5,769 nt of DNA from Anaerolineae bacterium (GCA_015486895.1 WFQT01000181.1:1-5769), one strand, 5' to 3'; shown: positions 1-5,526, counted from the first letter of the stretch. A program made the numbers and translations. Notes: generated by a model not told the origin, from the sequence alone.

Positions 1-17
1 CTACGTTCGACATTTAT

Positions 18-43
18 TCCCTCTCCCAGAATTGGGAGAGGGA
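18..43. repeat. Perfect C/T-rich hairpin
   Basis: TCCCTCTCCCA (18-28) and TGGGAGAGGGA (33-43) are exact reverse complements: 11-bp arms around a 4-nt GAAT loop. No T-tract follows (GTTGAGAGC), so it is not a textbook intrinsic terminator for a gene entering from the left. Its C/T-rich arms resemble the next element at 73-114, so both probably belong to one class of dispersed G/C-rich intergenic repeats. Confidence 0.75.
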
Positions 44-72
44 GTTGAGAGCTGCCGTTATTTGTTTTCCAC

Positions 73-138
73 CCCCCTCTTCTCTATCCTGTAGTTGGGA
101 GAGGGAAGAGGGGGTAGCCGCTGAAGGCGGCTGGGGGT
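73..138. repeat. G/C-rich inverted repeat with a GCCGC hairpin
   Basis: The left arm 73-89 (CCCCCTCTTCTCTATCC) pairs at about 15 of 17 positions with 98-114, around a short loop. It is followed at once by AGCCGC-TGAAG-GCGGCT (116-132), a perfect 6-bp stem. GGGGGT (133-138) could close an outer stem with the C-run starting at 72. Its compound structure and lack of coding potential suggest a dispersed palindromic element. The function is unknown. Confidence 0.6.
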
Positions 139-177
139 AATAAGTGAGGGCGTCTATCAACAATTACGAAACTTGTT

Positions 178-204
178 TGCGCAGGTTTGAATCCAATCGC
201 CGGA
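178..204. repeat. Short dispersed element D, copy 1 (partial)
   Basis: TGCGCAGG (178-185), CAGGTTTG (182-189) and TCCAATCGCCGGA (192-204) all recur, in the same order and orientation, at 1375-1382, 1383-1390 and 1409-1421. The 13-nt exact match and conserved order make shared ancestry likely. This copy lacks the left CGGCGATTGG arm that makes the second copy a hairpin, so it looks truncated or internally deleted. Confidence 0.5.
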
Positions 205-326
205 AACGGTCAATGGGATCGTGACAACAATCTGTAAAGAGGCAATGTCTGGAGGGCGAAGGAATGCCCCTAAGTTAGTACCCTATCAGTGAGATTCTTG
301 TACACTGGACGAAAATTTAATGCAGG

Positions 327-385
327 GCCGCAAAGGTCATTAAGACGCTAAAGAGAAATAAGATCTTTGCGGCTTTGCGTTTGGC
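327..385. repeat. CAAAG-type dispersed inverted repeat (family A), copy 1
   Basis: GCCGCAAAG (327-335) and CTTTGCGGC (365-373) are perfect 9-bp inverted arms separated by 29 nt. A further CTTTGCGTTTGGC (373-385) follows, then a short T-run. The 13-mer CTTTGCGTTTGGC and the AATAAGA..CTTTGC core recur in a second copy near 5352-5400. Repeats built from CAAAG/CTTTG words are known in many environmental bacterial genomes. A terminator role is possible but unproven. Confidence 0.6.
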
Positions 386-475
386 TTTTTGGTTCTGGCT
401 TGTCCAGGTTAGGATGATGCTCTGAGGGAATTTTCCGCTCTGCCCCTTATCGGCGTGCTACCCCCTCAACACAAT

Positions 476-504
476 TTGACGCTCCGGCCGATTCGCAGTA
501 TGAT
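476..504 (+). promoter_or_regulatory. Sigma70-type promoter of the TetR regulator
   Basis: TTGACG (476-481) lies 17 bp upstream of TATGAT (499-504). Each hexamer is one base from the consensus (TTGACA, TATAAT) and the spacing is optimal. Transcription would start near 511, inside the palindrome at 506-527, leaving a leader of about 45 nt before the ATG at 556. It is the best promoter I can find in the window. Sigma preference is inferred from the boxes alone. Confidence 0.7.
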
Positions 505-505
505 C

Positions 506-527
506 AAATCGACTGACCAGTCGGTTT
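506..527. promoter_or_regulatory. Putative TetR-family operator (22-bp palindrome)
   Basis: The core CGACTG-AC-CAGTCG (510-523) is a perfect inverted repeat with 6-bp arms and a 2-bp centre. After one mismatched pair it extends to AAA (506-508) and TTT (525-527). Many TetR-family dimers bind operators of about this length and symmetry. It starts 1 bp after the -10 box and covers the predicted start point, so bound protein would block initiation. I noticed no second copy upstream of the ATPase gene. Binding by the adjacent regulator is inferred. Confidence 0.65.
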
Positions 528-542
528 AGTGCGATGGGTTCC

Positions 543-547
543 GAGGG
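543..547 (+). promoter_or_regulatory. RBS that decides the regulator start
   Basis: GAGGG at 543-547 sits 8 nt before the ATG at 556. The longer alternative, GTG at 529, has no purine-rich site upstream: that position is the operator palindrome and lies only about 18 nt from the predicted transcript start. The ATG is therefore preferred. Confidence 0.65.
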
Positions 548-555
548 AAGCGGGA

Positions 556-1236
556 ATGGGGACGAAAAAAGAGCTACCGGAAAAGCGCAGAAACCAGATT
601 CTGGACGCCGCGATGGACGTCTTCTCACGGCTGGGGTTCCACAAAGCCCGCATGGACGATATTGTTCAGGTATCCGGGCTGAGCAAAGGGACGATTTACT
701 GGTACTTCAAGAGCAAGGACGCCGTCATCGCCGCCATACTAGATCGCATCTTCTCCCGAGAACATCGGGCGCTGAAAGATGTCCTGAGCGGCGAAGGTCC
801 CGTATCGGACCGGCTCCTCAACCTGGTGCGCCAGAGTGCCCGGCACACCCAGAGCCTGAAGTTCTCCGTCCCTCTCATGTTCGAGTTCTACGCCCTCGCT
901 GCCCGCCACGAGCAGGTACACTCCGCCATGCAGCGATACTATGCTACTTACCGCAGTGACCTTGCCCAACTTATCCAGGAAGGCGTGGATAGCGGGGAGT
1001 TCACCGCAGTCGCTGCGGACAAAGTTGCGTTGTCCATCATTGCTGCCTTCGAGGGACTGATCCTCCTGTGGGTGGTGGACTCCGAGAGAGTGGCGCTGGA
1101 GGAAGATGCGCTCAACAGCTTGCGGATCATCATTGATAGCCTGCACCGGGGTGGTACCTATGAAAATGGTAAGTCTCACAAGTCAGTTAGCTCAGAGCAA
1201 GAGGAAAATCATAACGTAAAGGTATCTTTTAGATAA
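556..1236 (+). CDS. TetR/AcrR-family transcriptional regulator
   Basis: A 226-aa cytoplasmic DNA-binding protein, the usual length for the family. Residues about 10-56 form the N-terminal TetR domain: helix 1 is RNQILDAAMDVFSRLGF, and the helix-turn-helix runs from about D34 (MDDIVQVSGLSKGTIYWYF) with the typical G-T-I-Y-W-Y-F recognition helix, then KSKDAV. The rest is a mostly helical ligand-binding and dimerisation region. It diverges too much between members to predict a ligand. A GTG at 529 would add nine residues, but the ATG has the ribosome binding site. The C-terminal 30 or so residues are polar, contain many S/E/N/K and look disordered. A strong promoter with an overlapping palindrome lies just upstream, so it probably represses itself. 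The ABC genes downstream on the same strand make it the likely regulator of that exporter, although 516 bp separate them. Confidence 0.93.
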   Translation: MGTKKELPEKRRNQILDAAMDVFSRLGFHKARMDDIVQVSGLSKGTIYWYFKSKDAVIAAILDRIFSREHRALKDVLSGEGPVSDRLLNLVRQSARHTQSLKFSVPLMFEFYALAARHEQVHSAMQRYYATYRSDLAQLIQEGVDSGEFTAVAADKVALSIIAAFEGLILLWVVDSERVALEEDALNSLRIIIDSLHRGGTYENGKSHKSVSSEQEENHNVKVSFR

Positions 1237-1247
1237 GAGGGGAGATC

Positions 1248-1304
1248 ATGAACGCAAAGGCACATGGACATAAGATGCGGGGCAAGTATTTAAAAATAGA
1301 GTAA
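1248..1304 (+). CDS. Possible 18-aa small ORF with strong RBS
   Basis: ATG at 1248 is preceded by GAGGGGAG (1237-1244), a near-ideal ribosome binding site that begins immediately after the regulator's stop codon. The frame encodes MNAKAHGHKMRGKYLKIE and ends at TAA 1302-1304. The peptide is basic, with no hydrophobic segment and no recognised motif. It could be a real translationally coupled small protein, the remaining start of a gene whose body was lost to repeat invasion, or chance. Against it: the first codons (AACGCAAAGGCAC) resemble the CAAAG repeat words elsewhere in the window. Confidence 0.25.
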   Translation: MNAKAHGHKMRGKYLKIE

Positions 1305-1355
1305 CTACTCAGCCCAGCGATTATAAGTCACGGCAACGCCTGCAAAATTGCCCTA

Positions 1356-1419
1356 CGGCGATTGGCAAGCAACCTGCGCAGGCAGGTTTGGCAACGGTGG
1401 CAGCGATTTCCAATCGCCG
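1356..1419. repeat. Nested hairpin, element D copy 2
   Basis: CGGCGATTGG (1356-1365) and CCAATCGCCG (1410-1419) are perfect 10-bp inverted arms separated by 44 nt. Inside the loop, AACCTG (1371-1376) and CAGGTT (1383-1388) form a second stem around the self-complementary CCTGCGCAGG (1373-1382). The right part of the element, ending TCCAATCGCCGGA at 1421, recurs at 178-204. This is a compact palindromic element with two stems. It has no coding potential and no recognised family. Confidence 0.6.
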
Positions 1420-1570
1420 GACATAACCTTGGTAGTTACAAAGTAGAGAACAATTGGCGTCTTACGTTTCCTTGGTCTCCTTGCGACCTTGCATTGAAAA
1501 AAAGTGGCATGGTTCAAGAGAGCTATGCCCCATCTCGACAAATCTACTGAGACATTGCGGCTGATTAGGC

Positions 1571-1645
1571 TACAGAATGACATAGAATTACACGGAAAAT
1601 TATTGTCTTTAGCCTTTTCTGTGCCTTTCCGTGGCTTTCTTTCCG
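1571..1645. repeat. CACAGAA/CACGGAA dispersed inverted repeat (family B), copy 1
   Basis: The left arm is three phased 10-nt units: TACAGAATGA (1571), CATAGAATTA (1581) and CACGGAAAAT (1591). The right arm is the complement, AGCCTTTTCTGTG then CTTTCCGTGG. CACGGAAA (1591-1598) and TTTCCGTG (1626-1633) pair perfectly. A second copy lies at 5465-5526. The 10-nt phasing suggests growth from a short unit. It could fold in RNA between the regulator and ATPase genes and attenuate read-through, but that is speculative. Confidence 0.6.
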
Positions 1646-1739
1646 GCCCTATTTGTCCAGATTGTTTCGATTCGAAATGAACCATGCCGAAAAAGTATAT
1701 GTTGTTCCCTATTCATTGAGATGATACGCGCAAAGCCAC

Positions 1740-1745
1740 AGGAGG
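1740..1745 (+). promoter_or_regulatory. RBS of the ABC ATPase gene
   Basis: AGGAGG, a perfect anti-Shine-Dalgarno match, lies 7 nt before the ATG at 1753. It fixes the start and predicts efficient translation. Confidence 0.85.
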
Positions 1746-1752
1746 CATCAAA

Positions 1753-2475
1753 ATGGACGAAGCTGTAATCCGATTGGAAAACGTCACCAAGGATTACCCC
1801 ATGGGCGAGGTGATCGTCCATGCTCTACGGGGGATCGACCTGGAGATCGCGTCCGGGGAGTTCATTGTGCTGCTCGGGCCTTCTGGCTCCGGCAAGACCA
1901 CCACCCTGAACCTGATGGGCGGGCTGGACAAGCCCACCTCCGGCCGGGTGATCGTTCAGGGAGAGGACATCACCCGGTACAAGGACAAAGACCTGACCCG
2001 ATATCGGCGGGAGAACGTTGGCTTCGTGTTCCAGTTTTTCAACCTGATCCCGACGCTGACGGCGTGGGAGAACGTGGCCTTCGCGCTGGCGCTGTTAGAC
2101 GGCAATACCCGCAGTCTGGAGAAAAAAGCGCAGGAACTGCTGGAGATGGTGGGGCTGAGCGACAGGGCCGATCACTTCCCTTCGCAACTTTCCGGTGGCG
2201 AGCAGCAACGGATTGCCATTGCCAGATCGCTGGCGAACCGCCCACCGCTGATGCTCTGCGACGAGCCCACTGGCAACCTGGACGTGGAAACTGGCCGCAG
2301 CGTCCTCCAGGTAATGCGGGACCTGAACCGCCAGGAGAGGACCACGATGGTGCTGGTGACGCACAACACGGCCATCGCACCCATGGCGGACCGGGTCGTG
2401 TGGCTTCACAGCGGCACCATCAAGGAGATCGCCACGAACTCAAGCCCTGCACCCGTCTCGGCGCTGGAATGGTGA
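1753..2475 (+). CDS. ABC transporter ATP-binding protein, LolD/MacB/YbbA type
   Basis: A 240-aa cytoplasmic ATPase that powers the partner permease. All nucleotide-binding elements are intact: Walker A GPSGSGKT (42-49), Q-loop Q94 in GFVFQFFNLIPTLTA, signature LSGGEQQR (146-153), Walker B LMLCDE (166-171), D-loop GNLD (174-177) and switch histidine H204 in LVTHN. The FNLIPTLTAWENV stretch and the PPLMLCDEPTGNLD block are typical of the subfamily that pairs with FtsX/MacB-type permeases: LolD, MacB, YbbA, and the BceA-like and FtsE-like proteins. Length is normal. The last dozen residues past the fold are variable. An AGGAGG 7 nt upstream supports the start. The permease begins 85 bp downstream, so the two are almost certainly one transcription unit. 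I cannot tell from sequence which substrate is moved. LolD itself is unlikely to be the right name because the partner is a single long permease. Confidence 0.95.
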   Translation: MDEAVIRLENVTKDYPMGEVIVHALRGIDLEIASGEFIVLLGPSGSGKTTTLNLMGGLDKPTSGRVIVQGEDITRYKDKDLTRYRRENVGFVFQFFNLIPTLTAWENVAFALALLDGNTRSLEKKAQELLEMVGLSDRADHFPSQLSGGEQQRIAIARSLANRPPLMLCDEPTGNLDVETGRSVLQVMRDLNRQERTTMVLVTHNTAIAPMADRVVWLHSGTIKEIATNSSPAPVSALEW

Positions 2476-2486
2476 AAGGGGCTCTT

Positions 2487-2513
2487 GACGCAGAAACGCA
2501 AGAGGCGCAGAAA
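2487..2513. repeat. Short CGCAGAAA direct repeat in the operon spacer
   Basis: CGCAGAAA occurs at 2489-2496 and again at 2506-2513, with ACGCAAGAGG between them. The words resemble the CAAAG family (A) found at 327-385 and 5352-5400. If related, it is a small degenerate remnant lying between two genes that should be co-transcribed. Short and low-complexity, so weakly supported. Confidence 0.3.
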
Positions 2514-2548
2514 CCGGCAATGAAAATTCACCGCTGACTCGCCGATTT

Positions 2549-2556
2549 GAGGGGGG
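2549..2556 (+). promoter_or_regulatory. RBS of the permease gene
   Basis: GAGGGGGG ends 4 nt before the ATG at 2561, with its GAGG core (2549-2552) at 8-nt spacing. It supports the chosen start and independent ribosome loading on the second gene of the pair. Confidence 0.75.
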
Positions 2557-2560
2557 AACT

Positions 2561-4918
2561 ATGAACAAGATACTGTTCAAGAAAACTTTACGGGATATGA
2601 AATCTGCGTGGGCGCAGAGCCTGGCGCTGGCGGTTATTGTCGCCCTGGGCATCGCCGGACTGATCTCGATGGATGGCGCTTATCGGGACCTTTCCACGTC
2701 CTACAACTATGCCTACGACACGCTTCACTTCGCGGACGTGGCTTTCTCTGTTCAGGCTGCCCCTTCGGACGTGGTGGAAAAGGTGGCACACCTTAATGGT
2801 GTGGAAGCCGTCACGGGGCGACTTGTCGTTGATACAGGCTACGAACTCCCTTCGGGCGAGCCGATCCGCGCCCGGTTCATCGGGCTGCCGCCGGATAGCC
2901 AGCCCAAAGTTGGCAGCCTCTACATTCGCGAGGGCCGTTACCTGCAGCCTGGCGACGCGAACGCCGTCGTGCTGGAAAGCCACTTTGCCCAGTATTACAA
3001 GCTCCATCCCAGCGACAAGGTCACCCCGATTGTTAACGGCAAGCGGGTCGCCATGAAGATCGTAGGCGTTGCCTCCAGCCCGGAATATCTCGTCGTCAGC
3101 CGGAGCAAGCAGGACGTGCTTCCCTCTCCGCGGACCTTCGCGGTGCTTTTTGCCCCGCTCCCTCAGGTGCAGAAAGACTTCGGCATGAAAGGCAAGATCA
3201 ACGACATCGCTGTCTTGGTAGAATCCGGGGCTGATCGAGGCAAGGTGCTCGAGGAGATCCGTGGTGTCCTCCAGCCCTATGGTATTACCGCTATCACCCC
3301 CAGGGAGCACCAGCCGTCCAACGAGGCGCTTGGTCTCGACCTGGAGGGCTTCAAGGAGACGGCGTACTTTATCCCCGCGCTCATGTTCTTCGTGGCAGCA
3401 ATGGCTGTCTACATCATGCTCAGTCGAACTGTCCGCGCCCAGCATCCCCAAATTGGGCTGATGAAAGCGCTGGGCTACAGCGACGGCGCAGTGATGCTTC
3501 ATTACCTGGCCTATGCGCTGACCATTGGCGTCCTCGGTTCAATGATAGGCATCCTGATGGGCCAGCCCCTCGGCACCGTGATCACCAAAGTCTATGCCGG
3601 AGAACTGGGGATACCGCTGGTGAAGACGCGGCTCTATCCCGACCTGTGGTTGGGAGGTGTTGTCCTGATGCTGTTATTCATGATCATCGGGAGCATCGGG
3701 CCTGCCAGGTCCTCGGCGAAAATGGCGCCTGCCATCGCTATGCGGTTCGATCCCTCCGCGGCGCTGGTCAAAGGCCGGGCGTCCATCGTCGAGCGGCTGG
3801 TCCGGCTTCCCTTCTGGCTCCGGCTGCCGGTGCGGGACGTGTTCCGCGTGCGCAGGCGATCCATCAGCACGGGGCTGGGGGTTGTTTTCTCCCTTGTCCT
3901 GGTTGTGCTGGGGTTTGCTTTCATGGACTCGATGAACTATGTCCTAGATTACGGCATTACTTCGGCGAACTGGGACATGCTGGCACAGTTCAGCAGGCCG
4001 CAGACGGAGCAAGTGGTGAAAACGGTGGCCTCTTGGGATGGCGTGAAATACGTGGAGCAGCACATTGAAATGCCGGTTACCCTCAAAGCTAATGGCAAGA
4101 GCCAGAGCCTCCTCCTATATGCGGTGAAACCGGATACGAAGATGTCTCCGATCCAACTGGTAGGACAGACAAAAGACCGGCATGTGGCCCTGGCTGGCGA
4201 CAAGATCGTCCTGACCGAGTACATGGCCCAAAAGCTCGGGCTGAAGGAAGGGGACGGGGTGCAGATCTCGACGCCATTCGGCGATCTGAGATTAACGGTC
4301 GGAGGGGTTTCTCGAGAATATATCACCGCCGTGGCGTATGTCTCTCTAGACAAAGTGCAAAAGATGGCGGGGATAGAGGTCTTCAACGCTCTCTACCTAA
4401 ACGTCGCTCCCTACCGGCAGGTGGAAACCAAGAAGAGACTCTACCATCTGCCTGGCGCTGCCAACGTGCAGATCCGAGAGGGGATGATGAAAGACATCAA
4501 GTCATTCATGGGGTTGTACGATGCTTTCGTGGGGATCATTTTCCTCTTTGCGGTGTTGCTGGCCTTTGCGCTCCTTTTCAACACGATGACTGTGAGTGTC
4601 CTGGAACGGCAACGGGAGTATGCCACCATGCGTGCTATCGGCGCGAGCGGCAGGCGGATCTCGTGGCTCATGGCGATGGAGAGCCTGATCTTGTGGGCGC
4701 TAACACTGGTACCGGGGCTGTTCCTGGGCTGGCTGGTCTCCTACTACTCGATGGAAACTTTCAGCTCTGACCTATTCGTATTCTATCTGAAGATCACACC
4801 CGTGAGCTATATCCTTTCCGCGGCGGGTATCTTGGTGGTAATGCTACTGTCGGCGTTGCCGGCCATCCGGCACGTGAACCGGCTGAATTTGGCCGAGGCG
4901 ATAAAGATGATTACGTAA
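2561..4918 (+). CDS. FtsX/MacB-type ABC transporter permease with two FtsX domains
   Basis: A 785-aa inner-membrane protein with two halves of the same plan. Half one has TM1 at about 18-37, an extracytoplasmic beta-rich domain at about 38-268 (MacB_PCD-like), and three helices at about 270-288, 312-334 and 362-382. Half two has a helix at about 437-457, an extracytoplasmic domain at about 458-648, and helices at about 652-676, 703-729 and 748-769. That gives eight predicted segments. The conserved FtsX loops that contact the ATPase appear twice, as HPQIGLMKALGYS (295-307) and RQREYATMRAIGASGRR (683-699). The C-terminus RLNLAEAIKMIT fits the family ending. One polypeptide thus supplies both permease halves, unlike LolC/LolE or MacB. 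Such proteins work with a separate LolD/MacB-type ATPase, here the gene just upstream, in export or extraction of lipids, peptides or drugs. Length (YbbP of E. coli is about 800 aa) and the dual domain recall YbbP. The substrate is unknown. Confidence 0.93.
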   Translation: MNKILFKKTLRDMKSAWAQSLALAVIVALGIAGLISMDGAYRDLSTSYNYAYDTLHFADVAFSVQAAPSDVVEKVAHLNGVEAVTGRLVVDTGYELPSGEPIRARFIGLPPDSQPKVGSLYIREGRYLQPGDANAVVLESHFAQYYKLHPSDKVTPIVNGKRVAMKIVGVASSPEYLVVSRSKQDVLPSPRTFAVLFAPLPQVQKDFGMKGKINDIAVLVESGADRGKVLEEIRGVLQPYGITAITPREHQPSNEALGLDLEGFKETAYFIPALMFFVAAMAVYIMLSRTVRAQHPQIGLMKALGYSDGAVMLHYLAYALTIGVLGSMIGILMGQPLGTVITKVYAGELGIPLVKTRLYPDLWLGGVVLMLLFMIIGSIGPARSSAKMAPAIAMRFDPSAALVKGRASIVERLVRLPFWLRLPVRDVFRVRRRSISTGLGVVFSLVLVVLGFAFMDSMNYVLDYGITSANWDMLAQFSRPQTEQVVKTVASWDGVKYVEQHIEMPVTLKANGKSQSLLLYAVKPDTKMSPIQLVGQTKDRHVALAGDKIVLTEYMAQKLGLKEGDGVQISTPFGDLRLTVGGVSREYITAVAYVSLDKVQKMAGIEVFNALYLNVAPYRQVETKKRLYHLPGAANVQIREGMMKDIKSFMGLYDAFVGIIFLFAVLLAFALLFNTMTVSVLERQREYATMRAIGASGRRISWLMAMESLILWALTLVPGLFLGWLVSYYSMETFSSDLFVFYLKITPVSYILSAAGILVVMLLSALPAIRHVNRLNLAEAIKMIT

Positions 4919-5101
4919 TGGGCGGCCGGGACCACATGGAGGGTTTGGATTTGTTTTTTGTGGTTGTTCAGCGCTGTTTGACACTTGTCATCCTCTTGCG
5001 TTGCAGTTTAGGCCAGTCAGTGATCAAGATGTAGTAACATGGCTATCATAGCTGTAACAGGGAATCAGCGAGAGTGGATGGCATAAGAGAAAGTAATGTT
5101 G

Positions 5102-5117
5102 AGACCTGTAGAGGTCT
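5102..5117. repeat. Small perfect hairpin
   Basis: AGACCT (5102-5107) and AGGTCT (5112-5117) are perfect inverted arms around a GTAG loop. There is no T-tract after it, so terminator function is doubtful. It is short enough to be chance. Confidence 0.35.
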
Positions 5118-5155
5118 AGCCGCTTAAGAATTATCGGGAGTTTCAAAAGGGTATG

Positions 5156-5284
5156 GCCTATCGGCTCGTGGTCCGGCCGCCACCGGCTCTGGCAAGCATC
5201 GCTCTGGTGATTAGAGCGATGTTTGCCAGAGCCGTGCCACGCATACGCGCACAAAAGCCGGTCGGCGGCAATCGCTTGTTGGGC
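5156..5284. repeat. Long hairpin inside an attC-like palindromic frame
   Basis: 5184-5205 and 5213-5234 form a 22-bp stem with one G:T pair (5195/5223) and a 7-nt loop. Outside it, GCCGCCACCGGCT (5176-5188) can pair with AGCCGGTCGGCGGC (5256-5269), leaving one unpaired base. At the edges, GCCTATC (5156-5162) and GTTGGGC (5278-5284) are near-complementary, and the latter fits GTTRRRY, the right core of integron attC sites. The left edge misses RYYYAAC by one base. Total length (129 bp) is within the range of long attC sites. No integrase gene or cassette array is visible. It may instead be a MITE-like palindrome. Confidence 0.4.
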
Positions 5285-5351
5285 GTTAACTTACCCCTGG
5301 CTCTATCGTGCGTGCTCATGGATCGAAATATGTTTGCCACGGTATTAGCAC

Positions 5352-5400
5352 GCAGAGAGAAAAATAAGAGACTTTGCTTCTTCGCACCTTTGCGTTTGGC
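5352..5400. repeat. CAAAG-type dispersed repeat (family A), copy 2
   Basis: It shares the exact 13-mer CTTTGCGTTTGGC (5388-5400) and an AATAAGA..CTTTGC core with the copy at 327-385, in the same order and orientation. Here the left arm is degraded (CGCAGAG against CGCAAAG), so the inverted pairing is weaker than in copy 1. Confidence 0.5.
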
Positions 5401-5464
5401 GGCGTGGTTTAAAAGGGCCTTTTCACATCTTTACAAATCTTCTGAACTTCAGAGCGAGCCAGGC

Positions 5465-5526
5465 CACAGAATAACACGGAATTTCACTGAATGTCCTCTG
5501 TATTCAGCCTTTTCTGTGTCTTTCCG
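5465..5526. repeat. Family B inverted repeat, copy 2, interrupted by the intron
   Basis: The left arm is again three phased 10-nt units: CACAGAATAA (5465), CACGGAATTT (5475) and CACTGAATGT (5485). CTGAAT (5487-5492) pairs with ATTCAG (5502-5507). The right arm AGCCTTTTCTGTGTCTTTCCG matches copy 1 (1611-1631) with one difference, but where copy 1 continues TGGCTTTC this copy stops at 5526 and GTGCG begins. That break marks an insertion point. Confidence 0.65.

Larger units (their letters stand above)
1..475. other. Gene-free, repeat-rich leader region
   Basis: No reading frame here has both a plausible start with a ribosome binding site and a recognisable protein. The stretch holds, in order, a perfect C/T-rich hairpin (18-43), a larger G/C-rich inverted repeat with an attached small hairpin (73-138), a short element recurring near 1375-1421 (178-204), and a CAAAG-type inverted repeat (327-385). 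Between 205 and 320 I see nothing recognisable. It reads as repeat-invaded intergenic DNA upstream of the regulator promoter. Confidence 0.7.
1237..1752. other. Repeat-bearing gap between regulator and ABC genes
   Basis: This 516-bp stretch is unusually long for a regulator-transporter pair. It contains a small ORF with a strong ribosome binding site (1248-1304), a nested hairpin (1356-1419), a degenerate C/T-rich stretch around 1455-1497 faintly resembling family A, and a CACGGAA-type inverted repeat (1571-1645). I could not find a clear promoter for the ATPase gene. The apparent ORFs across 1353-1685 and 1609-1821 run through these repeats or antisense to the ATPase start and have no protein-like features. 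Confidence 0.6.
4919..5526. other. Gene-free, repeat-rich region downstream of the permease
   Basis: No credible gene lies here. The frame spanning 5153-5563 crosses a 22-bp palindrome and two dispersed repeats, so it is not a protein. Contents are a short palindrome TGACA-CT-TGTCA (4979-4990), a 6-bp hairpin (5102-5117), a large hairpin in an attC-like frame (5156-5284), a family A repeat (5352-5400) and a family B repeat (5465-5526). No GC-rich stem followed by a T-tract is evident right after the permease stop. The T-rich run at 4951-4959 has no stem of note before it. Confidence 0.6.

Noticed and set aside
182..200. tRNA T-arm-like GGTTTGAATCC
   Set aside because: Only two base pairs flank the loop. 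There is no 5-bp T stem, acceptor stem or anticodon arm.
529..555. GTG at 529 as the regulator start, adding nine residues
   Set aside because: No ribosome binding site precedes it. The position is the operator palindrome and it lies too close to the predicted transcript start, while ATG 556 has GAGGG at 8-nt spacing.
1353..1685. 110-codon frame on the - strand
   Set aside because: It crosses two repeat structures and shows no motif, hydrophobic pattern or ribosome binding site.
2588..3502. 304-codon frame on the - strand
   Set aside because: It is a shadow of the permease gene, whose + strand frame has clear FtsX motifs and membrane helices.
4931..4965. Possible terminator ACCACA...TGTGGT after the permease
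   Set aside because: Only 6-bp arms with a 23-nt loop, and the T-run lies inside the loop rather than after the stem.
4978..5006. TTGACA at 4978 as a promoter
   Set aside because: No acceptable -10 hexamer at 16-18 bp, and no gene follows.
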